DNA of 64,000 bases from Leifsonia sp. Leaf264. Lineage in GTDB: Bacteria > Actinomycetota > Actinomycetes > Actinomycetales > Microbacteriaceae. A model generated the notes under the pieces. The model was not told where the DNA came from. It saw only the letters and a program-made list of their open reading frames with translations, and did no database searches. This document shows, one piece after another, positions 53,728 to 64,000 of the stretch (positions are counted from its first letter, which is position 1; each line of letters starts with the position of its first letter). A program made the position numbers and the translations under genes. The DNA lies in NCBI RefSeq assembly GCF_001422325.1, contig NZ_LMMR01000009.1, forward strand, positions 62,001 through 126,000. The letters are read 5' to 3'.

Positions 53728-55400
53728 GTGTCCTCCAGGGGGATGCGCACGGTGGCGCTGGTACCGACGCCGAGGGCGCTCTCGATCGTGAGCTCTCCGC
53801 CGTGCCGCCTGACGATGTCGCGGCTGATGCCGAGGCCGAGGCCGCTGCCGTGCACGCTCGAGCCGCGCACGGACTCGCTGCGGAAGAACCGCTCGAACAG
53901 TCGCGGGACCTCCTCGGGGGCGATGCCGGTTCCGGTATCGGTCACCGTGATGACGGCGCTGTCGACGGCGCTGTCGAGGCCGCTCTCGATGCCTTCCGCC
54001 AGCTCGACGGTGACGGTGCCGCCGGCGCGGTTGTACTTGATGGCGTTGGTGATCAGGTTGTCGATGACCTGGCGCATGCGGAAGGCATCGACGACGGCGT
54101 GCAACTCTCGGATGCCGCCGGCCTCGATGGTCACGTCGCTCTCCCGGGCACGCGGCGCGAGGCTCTCGACCGACGCCGCGACGATGGAGGCCAGATCGGT
54201 GGGGCGTCGGTCGATGGTGAGCTCCACCGGTCCGTCACCCGCCGTCGATGCCGCCAGGATGTCGGTGATCAGGCCGAGCATGCGGTCGGCGTTGCGATCG
54301 GCCACCTGCAGGTACCGCTCGGCCCCTTCGGAGAGGTCCTCGTCGCGTGCGAGGTCGAGGTAGCCGACGATGCTCGTGAGCGGGGTGCGCAGTTCGTGGG
54401 AGACGGATGCCACCAGGTCGTCGCGGGCGCGCACCGCGGCGAGCTCGGTCGTGACGTCGCGTGTCACGACGACGACGCCCTCGTTCGTCGCCCCCGGGCC
54501 GCTGCTCAGACGACGGGCCGTGATACTGAGGGCGGCGCCGCGGCCGGGCTGGCCGACCCAGACGACCATCCCGGCGAACTCCTCGCCGCGCCGGACGCGC
54601 GCCAGCGGCGCGTCCGCGGCATCGATGGTGTCGATGCCGTCGGCGGCGTAGAGCTCGGTCGAGGCGGCGGCATCCGGGGCGTCCGTGGCGAAGATGTCTC
54701 GGCCTGCCGCTGCCATGATGCGGGTGTGCGAGTCGTTCATCGCGACGACACTGCCGTCAGCACCGACCCTGGCGACACCGAAGTCGACGGCGTCGAGCAC
54801 ATCGGCGAGAAGGTTCTCCTGGCGACGCGCACGGATCATGGCCGATTCGAGCACGCGCGACTGGCTGTGCAGCAGCTGATGCCTGGCCGCCGAGCGGCGC
54901 GCAGCACTCACGCTCGAGGCAGCGACGGCGGCGAGGATCAGCGGCAGGACGAGGAAGGACGGAATGGTCAGCGCCGTCAGGGGATCACCCGTGAGGAACG
55001 CGCCGGTCACGATCAGCACGAAGATCGAGAGCACGCCAGCCGAGGCGCCGATGACTCCGAAGTAGCTGCCCAGCCAGATGACTGGGAAGATCCAGAGCAG
55101 TCCAGCGCCCAGCGATGGTGCGGCGAAACGCAGGCAGACGATCGCGATGATGTCGATGGCCGGGAGCACGGCGGTCCAGTTGCGCCCGAAACGGTGCCAG
55201 GGCACTGCGACGGCGAGGCCGCATCCGACGAAGGTCAGAACCACTCCGAGGAAGAACGCGCCGGGCCGTTGCGTGGCCGCCTCCGTGACCTGCTGCACGA
55301 CCACGACGAAGAGCACGGAGACTCCGAAGAGCAGCTGACTGAGCGTGACGGCTCGATCGAGCGATCGGTCCGCAGCCGCAGGGCGCTCGTTACCCGACAT
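53724..55400 (-). CDS. sensor histidine kinase with membrane and PAS-like domains
   Basis: A 558-residue kinase. About six to eight N-terminal helices (residues 15-165) precede a PAS-like domain (about 185-300, DVLDAVDFGVARVGADGS), a HisKA domain with the phospho-acceptor in SVSHELRTPLTS, an N-box VIDNLITNAIKYN, and G boxes DTGTGIAPEEVPRLF and GSGLGLGISRDIVRRHGG. All catalytic motifs are intact. No response regulator is encoded beside it; instead it is coupled to a degenerate GGDEF-like gene. The ATG at 55400 begins a normal MSGNE start. Confidence 0.9.
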   Translation of the reverse strand: MSGNERPAAADRSLDRAVTLSQLLFGVSVLFVVVVQQVTEAATQRPGAFFLGVVLTFVGCGLAVAVPWHRFGRNWTAVLPAIDIIAIVCLRFAAPSLGAGLLWIFPVIWLGSYFGVIGASAGVLSIFVLIVTGAFLTGDPLTALTIPSFLVLPLILAAVAASSVSAARRSAARHQLLHSQSRVLESAMIRARRQENLLADVLDAVDFGVARVGADGSVVAMNDSHTRIMAAAGRDIFATDAPDAAASTELYAADGIDTIDAADAPLARVRRGEEFAGMVVWVGQPGRGAALSITARRLSSGPGATNEGVVVVTRDVTTELAAVRARDDLVASVSHELRTPLTSIVGYLDLARDEDLSEGAERYLQVADRNADRMLGLITDILAASTAGDGPVELTIDRRPTDLASIVAASVESLAPRARESDVTIEAGGIRELHAVVDAFRMRQVIDNLITNAIKYNRAGGTVTVELAEGIESGLDSAVDSAVITVTDTGTGIAPEEVPRLFERFFRSESVRGSSVHGSGLGLGISRDIVRRHGGELTIESALGVGTSATVRIPLEDT

Positions 55401-55448
55401 GGTCTCGACCCTAACGCGTGAGCGGGAGGACGCAGGGACGCGCGTCGC

Positions 55449-56183
55449 TCAGAGGCCGAGCTTCGCGAGCTCGGCGTCCATCCGTTTCGCGATCATCGCG
55501 TAGCCGGCGTCGTTCGGATGGGCACCGTCGGCCGACTTCAGTTCGGGGTGGCCGTCCAGCCACCACGAGGCGCCGGCAATGTAGTCGGCGCCGATCCTCT
55601 TCGCGGCAGCCTTCGTGAAACCGCTGATCTGCGCGACGGATGCCGGCCGCACGTCGTGGTACCAGAACGGCTCGACCACGATGATCCGGGCGTCGGGCAG
55701 CTCCGTGGCGAACCGCGTGAAGTCGGCTTCGATCGCGGCCTGCACCTGCTTCGCGGCCGCGGGCATGCGGGAGTTGTCGTTCAGGCCCATCGTGCTGATG
55801 ACGATGTCGGGCTTCGCGGCGATGATCGTGTCGACGATGTCGATGGGATCGCGGGTGCGGTTCGTCACGAAGCCGAGACCGCCGATGCTGGGGTTGATCT
55901 CGATCCAATCGTGATCATCGCTGACGATGGTCGACCAGCGCTTGCCCGAGCTGGACGCTCCCTCACCGTGGGTGATGGAGTCGCCGTAGAAGGCCACGAT
56001 CTGGCGTTGCACCGGGGCTGGGGTGATCGTCGCTGTCGCTGTCGGGGTCGCCGTCGGGACCGGAGTCGCCGCGCCGCCCTCGATCATCGACTGCACCGCG
56101 GCTGGCCCGCATCCCGAGAGCAGCGTGACGGCGAGCACCAGCCCGACGGCGCCCGCGACGGAGCGTCCGAGATTCTTCTTCAT
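55449..56183 (-). CDS. SGNH/GDSL hydrolase lipoprotein
   Basis: A 244-residue lipoprotein with a signal ending in VTLLSGC and a Pro/Thr-rich linker. The SGNH blocks are AFYGDSITHGEG, STMGLNDNSRMP and SADGAHPNDAGYAMIA. It shares almost the whole domain with the protein encoded at 51781-52512 (for example the conserved RWSTI, GLGFV-N-R and VVEPFWY elements), so the two are paralogues lying on either side of the kinase/GGDEF-like pair. It probably acts on surface esters; the substrate is unknown. Confidence 0.88.
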   Translation of the reverse strand: MKKNLGRSVAGAVGLVLAVTLLSGCGPAAVQSMIEGGAATPVPTATPTATATITPAPVQRQIVAFYGDSITHGEGASSSGKRWSTIVSDDHDWIEINPSIGGLGFVTNRTRDPIDIVDTIIAAKPDIVISTMGLNDNSRMPAAAKQVQAAIEADFTRFATELPDARIIVVEPFWYHDVRPASVAQISGFTKAAAKRIGADYIAGASWWLDGHPELKSADGAHPNDAGYAMIAKRMDAELAKLGL

Positions 56184-56219
56184 GTCGAACCGCGCTTCGG
56201 AGGACGTGCCCGGACCGGG

Positions 56220-57302
<1,083 letters not shown>

Positions 57303-57432
57303 TCAAGTCTGACAGGAGGTGCGCCCCCATCAGGATCGGATCGCTCCGACATTCCTGGATTTGGCGGCTTCGCCCTGTGGAACGGCAGTCGATCGACTGC
57401 CCGGTGATGCCCGTCCGGTGAGGATCGGGCGA

Positions 57433-57468
57433 GCGGATGCCGGGACCGACCCCGTGTGCGGCATCCGC
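57433..57468 (-). terminator. possible lysC terminator hairpin
   Basis: GCGGATGCCG and CGGCATCCGC form a perfect 10-bp stem with a 16-base loop, starting 7 bases past the lysC stop on the minus strand. It would separate lysC from asd or attenuate between them. Confidence 0.55.
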
Positions 57469-57475
57469 CGATCGG

Positions 57476-58756
<1,281 letters not shown>

Positions 58757-58894
58757 GAACAACTCCTGGGGGTGGACGGCGCGGAAACCCCCATCATAAT
58801 CGGCGCCCATATGCCCTCTGCGCTATGTGACGGGCGCCGGGCGGTGTTCGCCGACCCGAGTCGACGTCCGATGGCGGCCGCCCGCGCTGCGTTG

Positions 58895-58900
58895 TAGTGT
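58895..58900 (+). promoter_or_regulatory. -10 box of leaderless membrane protein gene
   Basis: TAGTGT ends six bases before the ATG at 58907 with no ribosome site, the same layout as at the CPBP, mqo and VOC genes. Confidence 0.5.
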
Positions 58901-58906
58901 GCGGCG

Positions 58907-59395
58907 ATGGACGCACTCGAGCAGTGGTCGGACTTCAACGTGGCGTTGGCCGGCGCCACGGCGGCGCTCGCTGGACTCATCATCGTCGCGATGTCGGTCA
59001 ACATCGCCGAGATCATGAAGGCCGCGACCCTGGCCTCTCGAGCGGCGGCGGCGATCAGCACTCTCGTGCTCGCGCTCATCGCGAGCCTCGTCGGCCTCAT
59101 GCCCGGGACGGCGCTCTGGGCACTGGGGGTCGTTCTGCTCATCGGCACGCTCATCGCTGCGACATTCCAGGCACGGGCGACTCACTGGATCCTGAAGGAT
59201 CGGCTCGCCCCGCGCGGTGCAGCGCCCGCCAAGATCGCCCTCGGCTTCATACCGCTCGCGACCTACGCCGTCGGAAGCGTCGCCCTTCTCTGCGGACTCG
59301 GGTGGGGGCTGACTGTCGTCGCGGCGGCCAGCATCGTCGCGATCCTCGGGGCCGTGATGCTGGCGTGGGTGGTGCTGGTCGAGATCCTGCGCTGA
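58907..59395 (+). CDS. four-helix membrane protein of unknown function
   Basis: A 162-residue protein with four hydrophobic segments (about residues 15-35, 47-65, 70-88 and 115-160, the last probably two helices). The opening ALEQWSDFNVALAGATAALAGL with ALAGLIIVAMSVNI resembles small uncharacterised actinobacterial membrane proteins, but I cannot name a family. It is transcribed divergently from lysC and convergently with recR. A leaderless start is likely. Confidence 0.75.
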   Translation: MDALEQWSDFNVALAGATAALAGLIIVAMSVNIAEIMKAATLASRAAAAISTLVLALIASLVGLMPGTALWALGVVLLIGTLIAATFQARATHWILKDRLAPRGAAPAKIALGFIPLATYAVGSVALLCGLGWGLTVVAAASIVAILGAVMLAWVVLVEILR

Positions 59396-59540
59396 GCTGA
59401 GCGCCGAGTGCGTGCCGTTTCTCCGGTGCGGGGAGGCGTGTCATCTGATTCGACGCCGCGGCTCGGCCCGCGACGCTGCTCCGCTCCGGAATTGCGGACC
59501 GGCGGCGTTGCGGAACTGCGCCCGACGCGGGCTGCGCGAG

Positions 59541-60137
59541 TCAGCTGACCGAGCGCCGACCTTCGAAGGCGCGGCCCAGGGTGACCTCGTCCGCGTACTC
59601 GAGGTCGCCGCCGACGGGCAGCCCCGAGGCCAGCCGGGTGACGCGGATCTCGAGCGTGGTGAGCAGCCGCGACAGGTACGTGGCCGTGGCCTCGCCCTCG
59701 AGGTTCGGGTCCGTGGCGATGATGACCTCCTGCACGGTTCCGTCGGCGAGCCGCTGCATCAGCTGGCGGATGCTGAGGTCATCGGGGCCGATGCCGTCGA
59801 TCGGGCTGATGGCGCCACCGAGCACGTGGTACAGGCCGCGGAACTCGCGCGTGCGCTCGATGGCGACGACGTCTTTGGCCTCCTCGACCACGCAGATGAG
59901 GGCGGGATCGCGCCGCGGATCACGGCAGATCGAGCAGGTGTCCTGCTCGGAGATGTTGCCGCAGATGCTGCAGAACTTCACCCGCTCACGCACTGTGGTG
60001 AGGATCTCTGCGAGGCGCGCCACGTCGAAGCTCTGCGTCTGCAGGATGTGGAACGCTATGCGCTGCGCCGACTTCGGACCGATGCCCGGCAGCCGGCCGA
60101 GCTCGTCGATCAGGTCTTGGACGATTCCTTCGTACAT
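59541..60137 (-). CDS. recR: recombination mediator protein RecR
   Basis: A 198-residue DNA repair protein that works with RecF and RecO to load RecA on gapped DNA. The N-terminal HhH region is [21 protein letters not shown], the zinc finger [16 protein letters not shown] follows, and the Toprim domain has [14 protein letters not shown] and [14 protein letters not shown]. Length is as expected. It begins 13 bases after the dnaX stop. In many bacteria a YbaB/EbfC gene lies between these two; here there is none. Confidence 0.97.
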   Translation of the reverse strand: MYEGIVQDLIDELGRLPGIGPKSAQRIAFHILQTQSFDVARLAEILTTVRERVKFCSICGNISEQDTCSICRDPRRDPALICVVEEAKDVVAIERTREFRGLYHVLGGAISPIDGIGPDDLSIRQLMQRLADGTVQEVIIATDPNLEGEATATYLSRLLTTLEIRVTRLASGLPVGGDLEYADEVTLGRAFEGRRSVS

Positions 60138-60150
60138 TGCTCAGTCTCCC

Positions 60151-62535
60151 CTAGGCCCGCTCGCGGAAGCTGGTCTTGGGAGTGTGCGGCTGCTCTTCGA
60201 GGAAGGTGGCGCCGAGCACCTCGCGCACGACGGACTCGCCGTAGCGCTGGCCGGGTGCCGCAGGCCGCTGTCCGCGCGCGGGCTGCTGCTGCTGCTGAGC
60301 ACGCTGGGGGGCCGACTGCTGCGGAGCACGCTGAGGCGCACTGTAGCCCGGGTCTTCGAAGGGAGCCTCGTCGTCGGACGGCGGCGGCACGTCGTCGAAG
60401 GGCGGCTCGTCGTCGCGCGGGGGCGCTGCGGGAGCGGCGGCTGGAACAGGCGCCGGAGCCGAGGTCGGTGCTGGTGCATCCTCGGGGACCACGGGAGCCG
60501 TCGCCGGAACGGGAGTCGACGGCGCCGTGCCTGCACCCGGAATGGCGATGGTGGCCCAGCCGTCGGCGGAGTCGGCCGGAACGGATGCAGTCGGGCCCAC
60601 AGCCGAGGCGGCGGTCGACGATGCTGCCTGCGTTCGTGCTGCCGACGAGGTCGCCGGAGCCGAGGCTGCAGCCGGAGCAGCCGTCCTGGCCGCTGCGCCA
60701 CCCGTCGGACCAGAAGGAGATGCTGGGGGCGTCGTGCCATCGGAGCCGCCGGCCCCGCCCGGGCCGCCGGGCGTCTCGACGCGGGCGATGAGCTTGGGAG
60801 TGAACCCGAGGATGTCGGACACCGCGCGCTTCAGGTAGTCGCCGACGCCCTGGCCGGGCGCAGCCTGCTGCTTGAGCGCTTCGACGTCCTTCTGGCTCGG
60901 GAAGCCGAGCACGAGCACGTCGTCGTCGCGGAGCTCCCGCACCTGTGCGGTGAAGACGACCATCCAGGCGTTGAGGCTGGCCGCCTTCACGGCCTCGAGC
61001 ACCTCGGGCCACGCATCCTTCACCTGGGCGAAGGTGACGGGGCCGACCGGGGTGGAGCGCACGGCGGCGGCGGTCGCGGCCACGTCGGGCACAGCCGGTG
61101 CAGACTGCTCGGCTTCGGCGGCGTCGCCGCTGCCGGCGGCGGCGGCAGTTGATGCAGGAGCCTCGGTTTCGGCGCCGACTGCATCGCTGCCTCTGCCGGC
61201 GGAGGAAGCGGATGCGGGCGCCGACGCAGGAGCGGTGGCAGCGGGGACCGGTGCGGGAGCTGCCGCTGCGGGAGCGGCGGCTGCGCGGGACGGAGACGGG
61301 GCAGGAGCGGCGGCAGCGGGCGCGGCCGCGGGAGCGGCAGGCGCGGCCGGCGCCGGGGCTGCGGCATCCGTCACTCCCACACGACGCTCGAGGCGTTCGA
61401 CCCTGGCGAGGGCGCCGCGCTGGGTGTCGTCGGCCGACGGCACGAGAGCACGGGCGACGAGCAGTTCGAGGTGCAGGCGCGGCGAGGTGGCGCCGGTCAT
61501 CTCGGTGAGGGCGGCATTGACGATGTCGGCTGTGCGCGAGAGCTCGGCCTGGCCGAAGGCTGATGCCTGCACGCCCATGCGGTCGAGCTCGTCTTGCGGG
61601 ATGCCGCGGAGAACGGCGGCAGCGCCCTTGGCCGTCGTGGCTCCCACGACGATGAGGTCGCGCAGGCGCTCGAGCAGGTCTTCGACGAAGCGCCGCGGGT
61701 CCTGGCCGGTCTGGATGACGCGGTCGATGCCGGCGAAGGCACCGGCCGCATCGCGCGCGGCGATGGCATCGATGATCTCGTCGAGCAGTGCACCGTGCGT
61801 GAAGCCCAGGAGGGCGACGGCGCGCTCGTAGTCGACGGTCGAGTCTTCAGACCCGGCCATGAGCTGGTCGAGCAGCGACAGGGTGTCGCGGGGCGATCCA
61901 CCGCCGGCACGCACGACGAGAGGGAGCACGCCGGGGGCGACCTTCACCCCCTCCTCGTCGCACAGCTTCTGCACGTACTCGAGCATCTGCGCCGGCGGCA
62001 CGAGCCGGAACGGGTAGTGGTGCGTACGCGAGCGGATGGTGCCGAGCACCTTCTCGGGCTCGGTGGTCGCGAAGATGAACTTCACGTGCTCAGGCGGCTC
62101 TTCGACGAGCTTGAGCAGGGCGTTGAAGCCCTGCGGCGTGACCATGTGGGCCTCGTCGAGGATGAAGATCTTGTAGCGGTCACGGGCGGGCGCGAAGATG
62201 GCCCGCTCCCGCAGGTCGCGGGCGTCGTCGACGCCGTTGTGACTCGCGGCGTCGATTTCGACCACGTCGAGCGAGCCACCGCCGGCGCGGGACAGCTCGA
62301 TGCAGCTGTCGCACTTTCCGCACGGGGTGTCGGTCGGACCCTCGGCGCAGTTGAGGCAGCGAGCGAGGATGCGGGCCGACGTGGTCTTGCCGCATCCGCG
62401 GGGTCCGCTGAAGAGATAGGCGTGATTCACCCGGTCTGCGCGCAGGGCTGTCATGAGCGGATCGGTCACCTGGGACTGTCCGATCATCTCGGAGAACGTC
62501 TCGGGCCGATAGCGGCGATACAGGGCGGTGACCAC
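60151..62535 (-). CDS. dnaX: DNA polymerase III subunits gamma and tau
   Basis: A 794-residue clamp-loader ATPase. LYRRYRPETFSEMIGQSQV begins the protein, GPRGCGKTTSARILARCLNC has the P-loop, a zinc module CGKCDSCIEL follows, and EAHMVTPQGFNALLKLVEEPP is the Walker B and sensor region. From about residue 375 two long Ala/Pro/Ser-rich stretches (about 390-470 and 600-740) bracket a small domain (FAQVKDAWPEVLEAVKAAS). The C-terminal VVREVLGATFLEEQP may contact the polymerase. The GTG start is set by the family N-terminus. No slippery site for frameshifting was seen, so a single product is likely. Confidence 0.96.
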   Translation of the reverse strand: MVTALYRRYRPETFSEMIGQSQVTDPLMTALRADRVNHAYLFSGPRGCGKTTSARILARCLNCAEGPTDTPCGKCDSCIELSRAGGGSLDVVEIDAASHNGVDDARDLRERAIFAPARDRYKIFILDEAHMVTPQGFNALLKLVEEPPEHVKFIFATTEPEKVLGTIRSRTHHYPFRLVPPAQMLEYVQKLCDEEGVKVAPGVLPLVVRAGGGSPRDTLSLLDQLMAGSEDSTVDYERAVALLGFTHGALLDEIIDAIAARDAAGAFAGIDRVIQTGQDPRRFVEDLLERLRDLIVVGATTAKGAAAVLRGIPQDELDRMGVQASAFGQAELSRTADIVNAALTEMTGATSPRLHLELLVARALVPSADDTQRGALARVERLERRVGVTDAAAPAPAAPAAPAAAPAAAAPAPSPSRAAAAPAAAAPAPVPAATAPASAPASASSAGRGSDAVGAETEAPASTAAAAGSGDAAEAEQSAPAVPDVAATAAAVRSTPVGPVTFAQVKDAWPEVLEAVKAASLNAWMVVFTAQVRELRDDDVLVLGFPSQKDVEALKQQAAPGQGVGDYLKRAVSDILGFTPKLIARVETPGGPGGAGGSDGTTPPASPSGPTGGAAARTAAPAAASAPATSSAARTQAASSTAASAVGPTASVPADSADGWATIAIPGAGTAPSTPVPATAPVVPEDAPAPTSAPAPVPAAAPAAPPRDDEPPFDDVPPPSDDEAPFEDPGYSAPQRAPQQSAPQRAQQQQQPARGQRPAAPGQRYGESVVREVLGATFLEEQPHTPKTSFRERA

Positions 62536-62739
62536 GGTTCAAGAGTAGTCGGCGCCGCTGACATTCCCGGCCGGGTGCCGGTGACCTCGTGGACTCCCCC
62601 AGTGCGAGGCACAGGGGCCGGATTCGAGGCTGGAATGCGCCTGTTTCCCAGTGATCTCGCGGATTCGGGTGATGCCATCGAAGGATCAGTTCCGCCGCGC
62701 GTCTCGCGCGACACCGCCACCCGAGAGTCGGTGATCGTC

Positions 62740-62892
62740 ATGCTCGTTCAGTCCGCGTCCATCGCGCACTCCGCGACCTCGCTGCTGGCCACGGGCGGCA
62801 CGAATCCCGGTCTCCTGGTGGTCATCGCCGCTGCCGCCCTGCTGGCCGGCGTCGCCCTCTACCTGGGCCTGCGCCGACGCGACCACAGCTGA
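62740..62892 (+). CDS. mini membrane protein resembling an isolated sortase sorting signal
   Basis: A 50-residue frame: MLVQSASIAHSATSLLATGG, then a hydrophobic segment of about 20 residues and a GLRRRDHS tail. The LLATG-hydrophobic-RRR order is that of a sortase sorting signal, but without a mature domain. Third codon positions are GC-rich in this part and less so in the possible upstream extension from the ATG at 62635, which has a better ribosome site (GAGG six bases upstream). It is divergent from dnaX. Real status is uncertain. Confidence 0.4.
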   Translation: MLVQSASIAHSATSLLATGGTNPGLLVVIAAAALLAGVALYLGLRRRDHS

Positions 62893-62980
62893 GCTTCGCC
62901 GCGGTCGAATTGGCAGTTGTGGTCGCCTGGCAGCGGGCGCAGGCGACCATCACTGCAAAGTCGATACCGGATGTCGTGGC

Positions 62981-64000
62981 TCAGGTGCCGGCGCCGGCCG
63001 TATCCAGGCGCGCTGCAGCGAGACCGTGGAACGAGCGATCGAACAGCGGCGTGAGCGTGAGGCATCCGTAGAGCACGGCCGCACCCACCAGCGTCGCCTG
63101 CAGGCCGAATGCCTCGACGGCCAGGCCGGCGACCAGGGCGCCCAACGGCATCGTCGCAGCGACCCCGGCCGATGTCGCCCCGAACACCCTGGCGCGCATG
63201 GCCTCCGGGATCGTGCCGTACATGACCGTCGAGATCATCGGGTTGATCGCTCCGGCCGCGAAACCCGAGACGATCATGACGGCGAGCAGCGCGAGGAAGG
63301 GGATCATGAGCGCCATCGAGGCGTAGGGCAGCACCCCGGCCACGGCGAAGCACGCCACGAAGAGCCCTCGCCCGGCCAGGCGGTGGCCGATGCCCGCGAA
63401 CACCACCGATCCGACGAGGGCCCCGCCGGCGAAGCAGGCGATCATGGCACCGAGCGCGGCCGGGTCGCCGAGCACCGTCGTGGCGTAGACGGGCTTCAGA
63501 ACCGTCATGCCGGCCACGTCGATGGCATTGGTGAGAGTGACGAGCAGCACCACCGCTCGGATCAGCCGATTGCTCCAGAGGAAGCGGAATCCGGCAACCA
63601 GACCGGCGCGGTAGGACTCCGGATGCCGGATGCCGGCGCCACCGCTCGCCCCTGCCCCACTGCCCCTCGCACCTGCCCCGGTGCCGCTCGTAGCGCCGGC
63701 CTCGCCGCCCGCCGTGGAGCCGCCTGGCCTCGTCGCCGCGCCGGCGCGGCCCGGTCGCGGCACGAACAGCGTCACGATGAGAGCGGAGAGGGCGAACGTG
63801 CCGGCGTCGATGAACAGGGCGCCGAGCGGGCCGACGAGCACGACCAGGCCACCGGCGACGGCGGCACCGAGCAGCCGGGCCGAGCGTTCGATGGCCGACT
63901 GCGCGCCGGCGGCGCGCGTGATCGGCACAGCGCCGAGCCGGGCCAGATCGGGCACGAGCGATGCCCTGGCGGAGTCGCCGGGGGTGTCGAACAGCCCGCT
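62981..64000 (-). CDS. MFS transporter, 5' end outside window
   Basis: The C-terminal 339 residues of a major facilitator transporter of the EntS/MFS_3-like group; the frame stays open to the window edge (SGLFDTPGDSARASLVPDL). About nine hydrophobic helices are visible. A Gly/Ala/Ser-rich linker of about 40 residues (after FVPRPGRAGAATRPGG) lies between the N- and C-terminal bundles, longer than usual. It is probably a drug or metabolite exporter; the substrate is unknown. Confidence 0.85.
   Translation of the reverse strand, partial: SGLFDTPGDSARASLVPDLARLGAVPITRAAGAQSAIERSARLLGAAVAGGLVVLVGPLGALFIDAGTFALSALIVTLFVPRPGRAGAATRPGGSTAGGEAGATSGTGAGARGSGAGASGGAGIRHPESYRAGLVAGFRFLWSNRLIRAVVLLVTLTNAIDVAGMTVLKPVYATTVLGDPAALGAMIACFAGGALVGSVVFAGIGHRLAGRGLFVACFAVAGVLPYASMALMIPFLALLAVMIVSGFAAGAINPMISTVMYGTIPEAMRARVFGATSAGVAATMPLGALVAGLAVEAFGLQATLVGAAVLYGCLTLTPLFDRSFHGLAAARLDTAGAGT

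Noticed and set aside
51766-54363. 865-codon plus-strand frame opposite the SGNH, GGDEF-like and kinase genes
   Set aside because: It is antisense to three well-supported genes and its translation is low-complexity His/Asp/Gly-rich, as expected from high-GC shadows.
53802-55421. 539-codon plus-strand frame opposite the sensor kinase
   Set aside because: Shadow frame rich in Asp/Gly/Arg with no domain.
62536-62739. Possible SRP RNA or tRNA gene upstream of dnaX
   Set aside because: I looked for the GGAAGCAGC-type SRP core and for a cloverleaf with a GGTTCGA-type arm on both strands; ATTCGAG near 62621 lacks pairing stems.

Overview
The window looks like a chromosomal segment of a high-GC actinobacterium, most probably a member of the Microbacteriaceae. 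Several things point there: the strong GC bias in most genes, many GTG starts, several starts preceded 6-7 nt upstream by a TAnnnT box with no ribosome binding site, an actinobacterial PHO box, an actinobacterial SOS box, a LysC alpha/beta gene with an internal start, LASTG-type sortase signals, and the very frequent word GCATCCG/CGGATGC. The genus cannot be fixed from sequence alone.

The left 38.7 kb is a large exopolysaccharide (EPS) locus. At 1-11.6 kb there is a truncated polymerase/ligase followed by two minus-strand operons holding four GT1/GT2/GT4 glycosyltransferases, an Alg14-Alg13 fusion, two pyruvyl transferases, two acyltransferases and a Wzx-type flippase; most genes overlap by 4 bp. 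At 11.8-18.5 kb lie UDP-glucose dehydrogenase, a nitroreductase-like protein, a Tat-exported esterase, a plus-strand operon (polysaccharide lyase, CHAP-like protein, VanZ) and a LASTG wall-anchored protein. At 18.5-23.3 kb a DUF4012 gene, fcl and gmd are followed by a decayed partial copy of the DUF4012 gene. From about 23.3 to 34.1 kb the base composition falls and a second full assembly set appears (AT3-SGNH acyltransferase, five glycosyltransferases, second flippase, second polymerase, LbH acetyltransferase), which looks horizontally acquired. The initiating sugar-phosphate transferase (34.1-35.6 kb), an exported Asp-box protein, a low-molecular-weight tyrosine phosphatase and a Wzz/BY-kinase close the locus. 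Together these genes would make, decorate (pyruvate, acyl groups, fucose, glucuronate), flip, polymerise and control the length of a surface polysaccharide.

The right 25 kb is mostly housekeeping and signalling: a CPBP protease, a 49-residue membrane protein, thymidine kinase, a LuxR-type response regulator with two sensor-like proteins, a radical SAM protein behind an SOS-like box, an ABC-F ATPase, malate:quinone oxidoreductase, a VOC protein, an alkaline phosphatase behind PHO-box repeats, a MerR regulator with a divergent membrane protein sharing an operator-like dyad cluster, two paralogous SGNH lipoproteins flanking a sensor kinase and a degenerate GGDEF protein, then asd, lysC, recR and dnaX, and a truncated MFS transporter at the right edge.

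No rRNA, tRNA, CRISPR array, intact insertion sequence or prophage was seen.
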